In this document: in pieces, positions 62,647 through 64,000 of the stretch
Numbering within the stretch: position 1 is the stretch's first letter
Layout: every line of letters starts with the position of its first letter
Assembly (NCBI GenBank): GCA_016702305.1
Contig: JADJEH010000002.1
Span: 682,001-746,000, forward strand
Direction: 5' to 3'
DNA length: 64,000 bases
Source of the DNA: a bacterium
GTDB lineage: Bacteria; Electryoneota; RPQS01
Notes under the pieces: model-generated
Seen by the model: only the letters and a program-made list of their open reading frames with translations
What the model was told of the DNA's origin: nothing
Database searches by the model: none
Made by a program: the position numbers and the translations under genes

Positions 62647-64000
62647 TGCGTGCGCTGTGCATCCTGCTTCTACTGAGCTCGCTTGTTGTACCAAGTGCGG
62701 CCACGGACATTCCCAATTTGCGAGTGTCCGGTCGCGCAACGCGAGCAGAAGTGCAAGGTTGGATCAAGGCCGTGCCGCCCGCCGATTCTGCACGCGTTGC
62801 TGAACGGATCGTGGATTCACTGTTTGCCCGCGGCTGCTTTGGGGCAGCCGTCCATCGCGCCGAAGATACGCTCGTCGTGGCGGCCGGAAATCAATATCGC
62901 ATCTCCGGTCTGCGCGTGCTTGGAGATTCACTGCTCCTGTCGGCCGTGGACTATGCGCGGTTCGAACTGCGCCCCGGCGTTCCTGCGGAAGCCTGGCGAG
63001 TCGAGTCCGCCGTGGAGGCGATGCTGACCCTTTGCGAGAATCGTGCACATCCGTTTGCACAGGTAGACGTGGACTCCCTGCAAATTGACGAAACCGCGGA
63101 AAGCGTCGTTTTGCATCTCAAGCTGCTCGGCGGTCCGCGCATCGCTCTCGATTTCATCGAGTTTGAAGGCAACGCGATTTCGCAGTCGCGCCTGCTGCGA
63201 CGCGAGTCCGGTCTGCGGCCGGGTGAACCATACGACGCACGGCGCGTCAAACTGGCGCAGCGCAAGCTGGCGCAATTGGAATATCTGCGCCGGGTGAGTG
63301 CGCCGCGGTTGGTCATCAACGACGCCGGACAAAGCGGCCTGCTGTTCGCCGTCCAAGAAAGCCGGCTGTCGCGTCTGGATGTTGTAGCGGGACTCTCCCC
63401 TGAAGCAGAAGGCGAAGCCCAGACGGTTACCGGGCTCGCGGACTTGCAATTTCTCAATTTGTTTGGTACAGGCCGCCGGGGTAAGATCTACTGGCAGCGG
63501 CCTGCGAGCGGAGTGCAGGAACTCTCCCTGGCATGGCGGGAAGTGTGGTTGGCTGGTACACCGTTGCGCGCCGACGCGTCATTTGCGCAGCGGGTGGAAG
63601 ACACACTCTACGTGACTCGCCGCTACGGTGCGCGACTCGCCTATCCACTCGGCGCGGGCGCGGAGATCTTCACAGGCATTGCCCGCGAGGAGTTGCTGGC
63701 CGATTCCGGCGCGGAGATTCAGTTGGACTTAGTGGCCAATCATACGGTGTTGCTGGAGGGCGGTTTAAGCGTGGACACGCGCGACCACCTCAGTAATCCG
63801 CGGAGCGGCCTGCGGTTCGAGACATCTGCAGCTCGCGGTCAGCGCATGACGGATCATCCACCGGCGGGCAGTACGAAAACGGAGTTTGAGCAGCGGCGCG
63901 CAGCTCTTGATTTTGAGGTCAATCACGAGCCGTGGCTCTATTGGATTCTGCATGGTTCCGTCCACGCGCGGCTATTGCTTTCAGATGAACCCGAGATTCC
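62646..64000 (+). CDS. Omp85/BamA-TamA family outer-membrane protein (3' end outside window)
   Basis: 451 residues in the window, open to base 64000. ATG at 62646 overlaps the previous stop (TGATG). Signal peptide 1-19 (cleavage after SAA). POTRA-like domains at about 22-90, 75-160 and 160-235 (IALDFIEFEGNAISQSRLLR, RESGLRPGEPYDARRVKLAQ, RKLAQLEYLRRV), followed by barrel strands including the family motif SVDTRDHLSNPRSGLRFE. It is shorter in POTRA content than BamA (five) and nearer to TamA (three). It probably inserts or translocates a partner, perhaps the 1148-residue barrel encoded just upstream. Confidence 0.88.
   Translation, partial: MRALCILLLLSSLVVPSAATDIPNLRVSGRATRAEVQGWIKAVPPADSARVAERIVDSLFARGCFGAAVHRAEDTLVVAAGNQYRISGLRVLGDSLLLSAVDYARFELRPGVPAEAWRVESAVEAMLTLCENRAHPFAQVDVDSLQIDETAESVVLHLKLLGGPRIALDFIEFEGNAISQSRLLRRESGLRPGEPYDARRVKLAQRKLAQLEYLRRVSAPRLVINDAGQSGLLFAVQESRLSRLDVVAGLSPEAEGEAQTVTGLADLQFLNLFGTGRRGKIYWQRPASGVQELSLAWREVWLAGTPLRADASFAQRVEDTLYVTRRYGARLAYPLGAGAEIFTGIAREELLADSGAEIQLDLVANHTVLLEGGLSVDTRDHLSNPRSGLRFETSAARGQRMTDHPPAGSTKTEFEQRRAALDFEVNHEPWLYWILHGSVHARLLLSDEPEI

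Overview
The window is about 57-60% GC by eye and reads as chromosomal DNA from an uncultivated, Gram-negative, diderm bacterium of the FCB (Bacteroidetes-related) superphylum or a neighbouring candidate phylum. The reasons are two C-terminal Por (type IX) secretion sorting tails (1-177 and the subtilase at 40750-42378), a PorV/UPF0164-like outer-membrane protein, an LpxL-type lipid A acyltransferase and a heptosyltransferase, several outer-membrane beta-barrels including an Omp85 protein, many starts without a Shine-Dalgarno sequence, and -10 boxes reading TATATT. The complete 16S gene at 43621-45144 would settle the lineage. Nothing looks like phage, plasmid, IS element or CRISPR; XerC/D is the only recombinase and sits among housekeeping genes.

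Layout. 1-177: tail of a secreted T9SS substrate. 278-2055: NarL-type two-component pair. 2170-4466: ammonium transporter plus a BBP2-like porin. 4577-12228 (minus): tightly packed operon prfA-prmC-thioredoxin-fold lipoprotein-tgt-yajC-def-fmt-Zn peptidase. 12552-14825 (plus): the most unusual area, with a small secreted protein whose mature form consists only of 15-residue tandem repeats, then a polytopic membrane protein with an overlapping small membrane ORF, then a degenerate enhancer-binding-type AAA protein. 14903-17812 (minus): a frameshifted TerC gene, heptosyltransferase and lipid A acyltransferase. 17933-28122 (plus): ten-gene operon rsmB-PASTA protein-rpe-MBL hydrolase-xer-dac-ftcD-fchA-mutL-miaA. 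28176-31575 (minus): three signalling genes, namely a REC-PAS-histidine kinase, a REC-pseudoDHp-REC protein and a frameshifted kinase-like gene. 31777-33770 (minus): FapA-like protein and a small helical protein. 33913-39797: PDZ protein, Nudix hydrolase, ABC permease-CPBP protease fusion, minus-strand pseudoreceiver-Fis regulator, hydroxyacid dehydrogenase. 39813-43230 (minus): CDF transporter, subtilase, outer-membrane protein.

43405-49076 is one complete rRNA operon, 16S-tRNA-Ile(GAU)-tRNA-Ala(UGC)-23S-5S, with a near-perfect promoter, boxA-like antitermination sites in both leader and spacer, and long complementary stems around 16S and 23S that look like RNase III processing helices. An acid phosphatase lipoprotein (49108) and a GT-C-like membrane protein (50055) follow.

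51775-64000 (plus) is an eight-gene run with spacings of -13 to +9 nt: hutU, an enoyl-CoA hydratase, hutI, a GGDEF diguanylate cyclase, glgA, an NHL-repeat protein, an 1148-residue putative outer-membrane barrel and an Omp85 protein cut by the window end. With ftcD and fchA in the other operon, four histidine-degradation steps are present; hutH is not in the window.

A recurring theme is signalling proteins that keep the fold but lose key catalytic residues: a pseudo-AAA protein, a His-to-Asp DHp domain, and a receiver without its aspartate. Two single-base frameshifts (about 15194-15197 and 31131) may be real or assembly errors. All functional assignments are from motif recognition by eye, without database searches.
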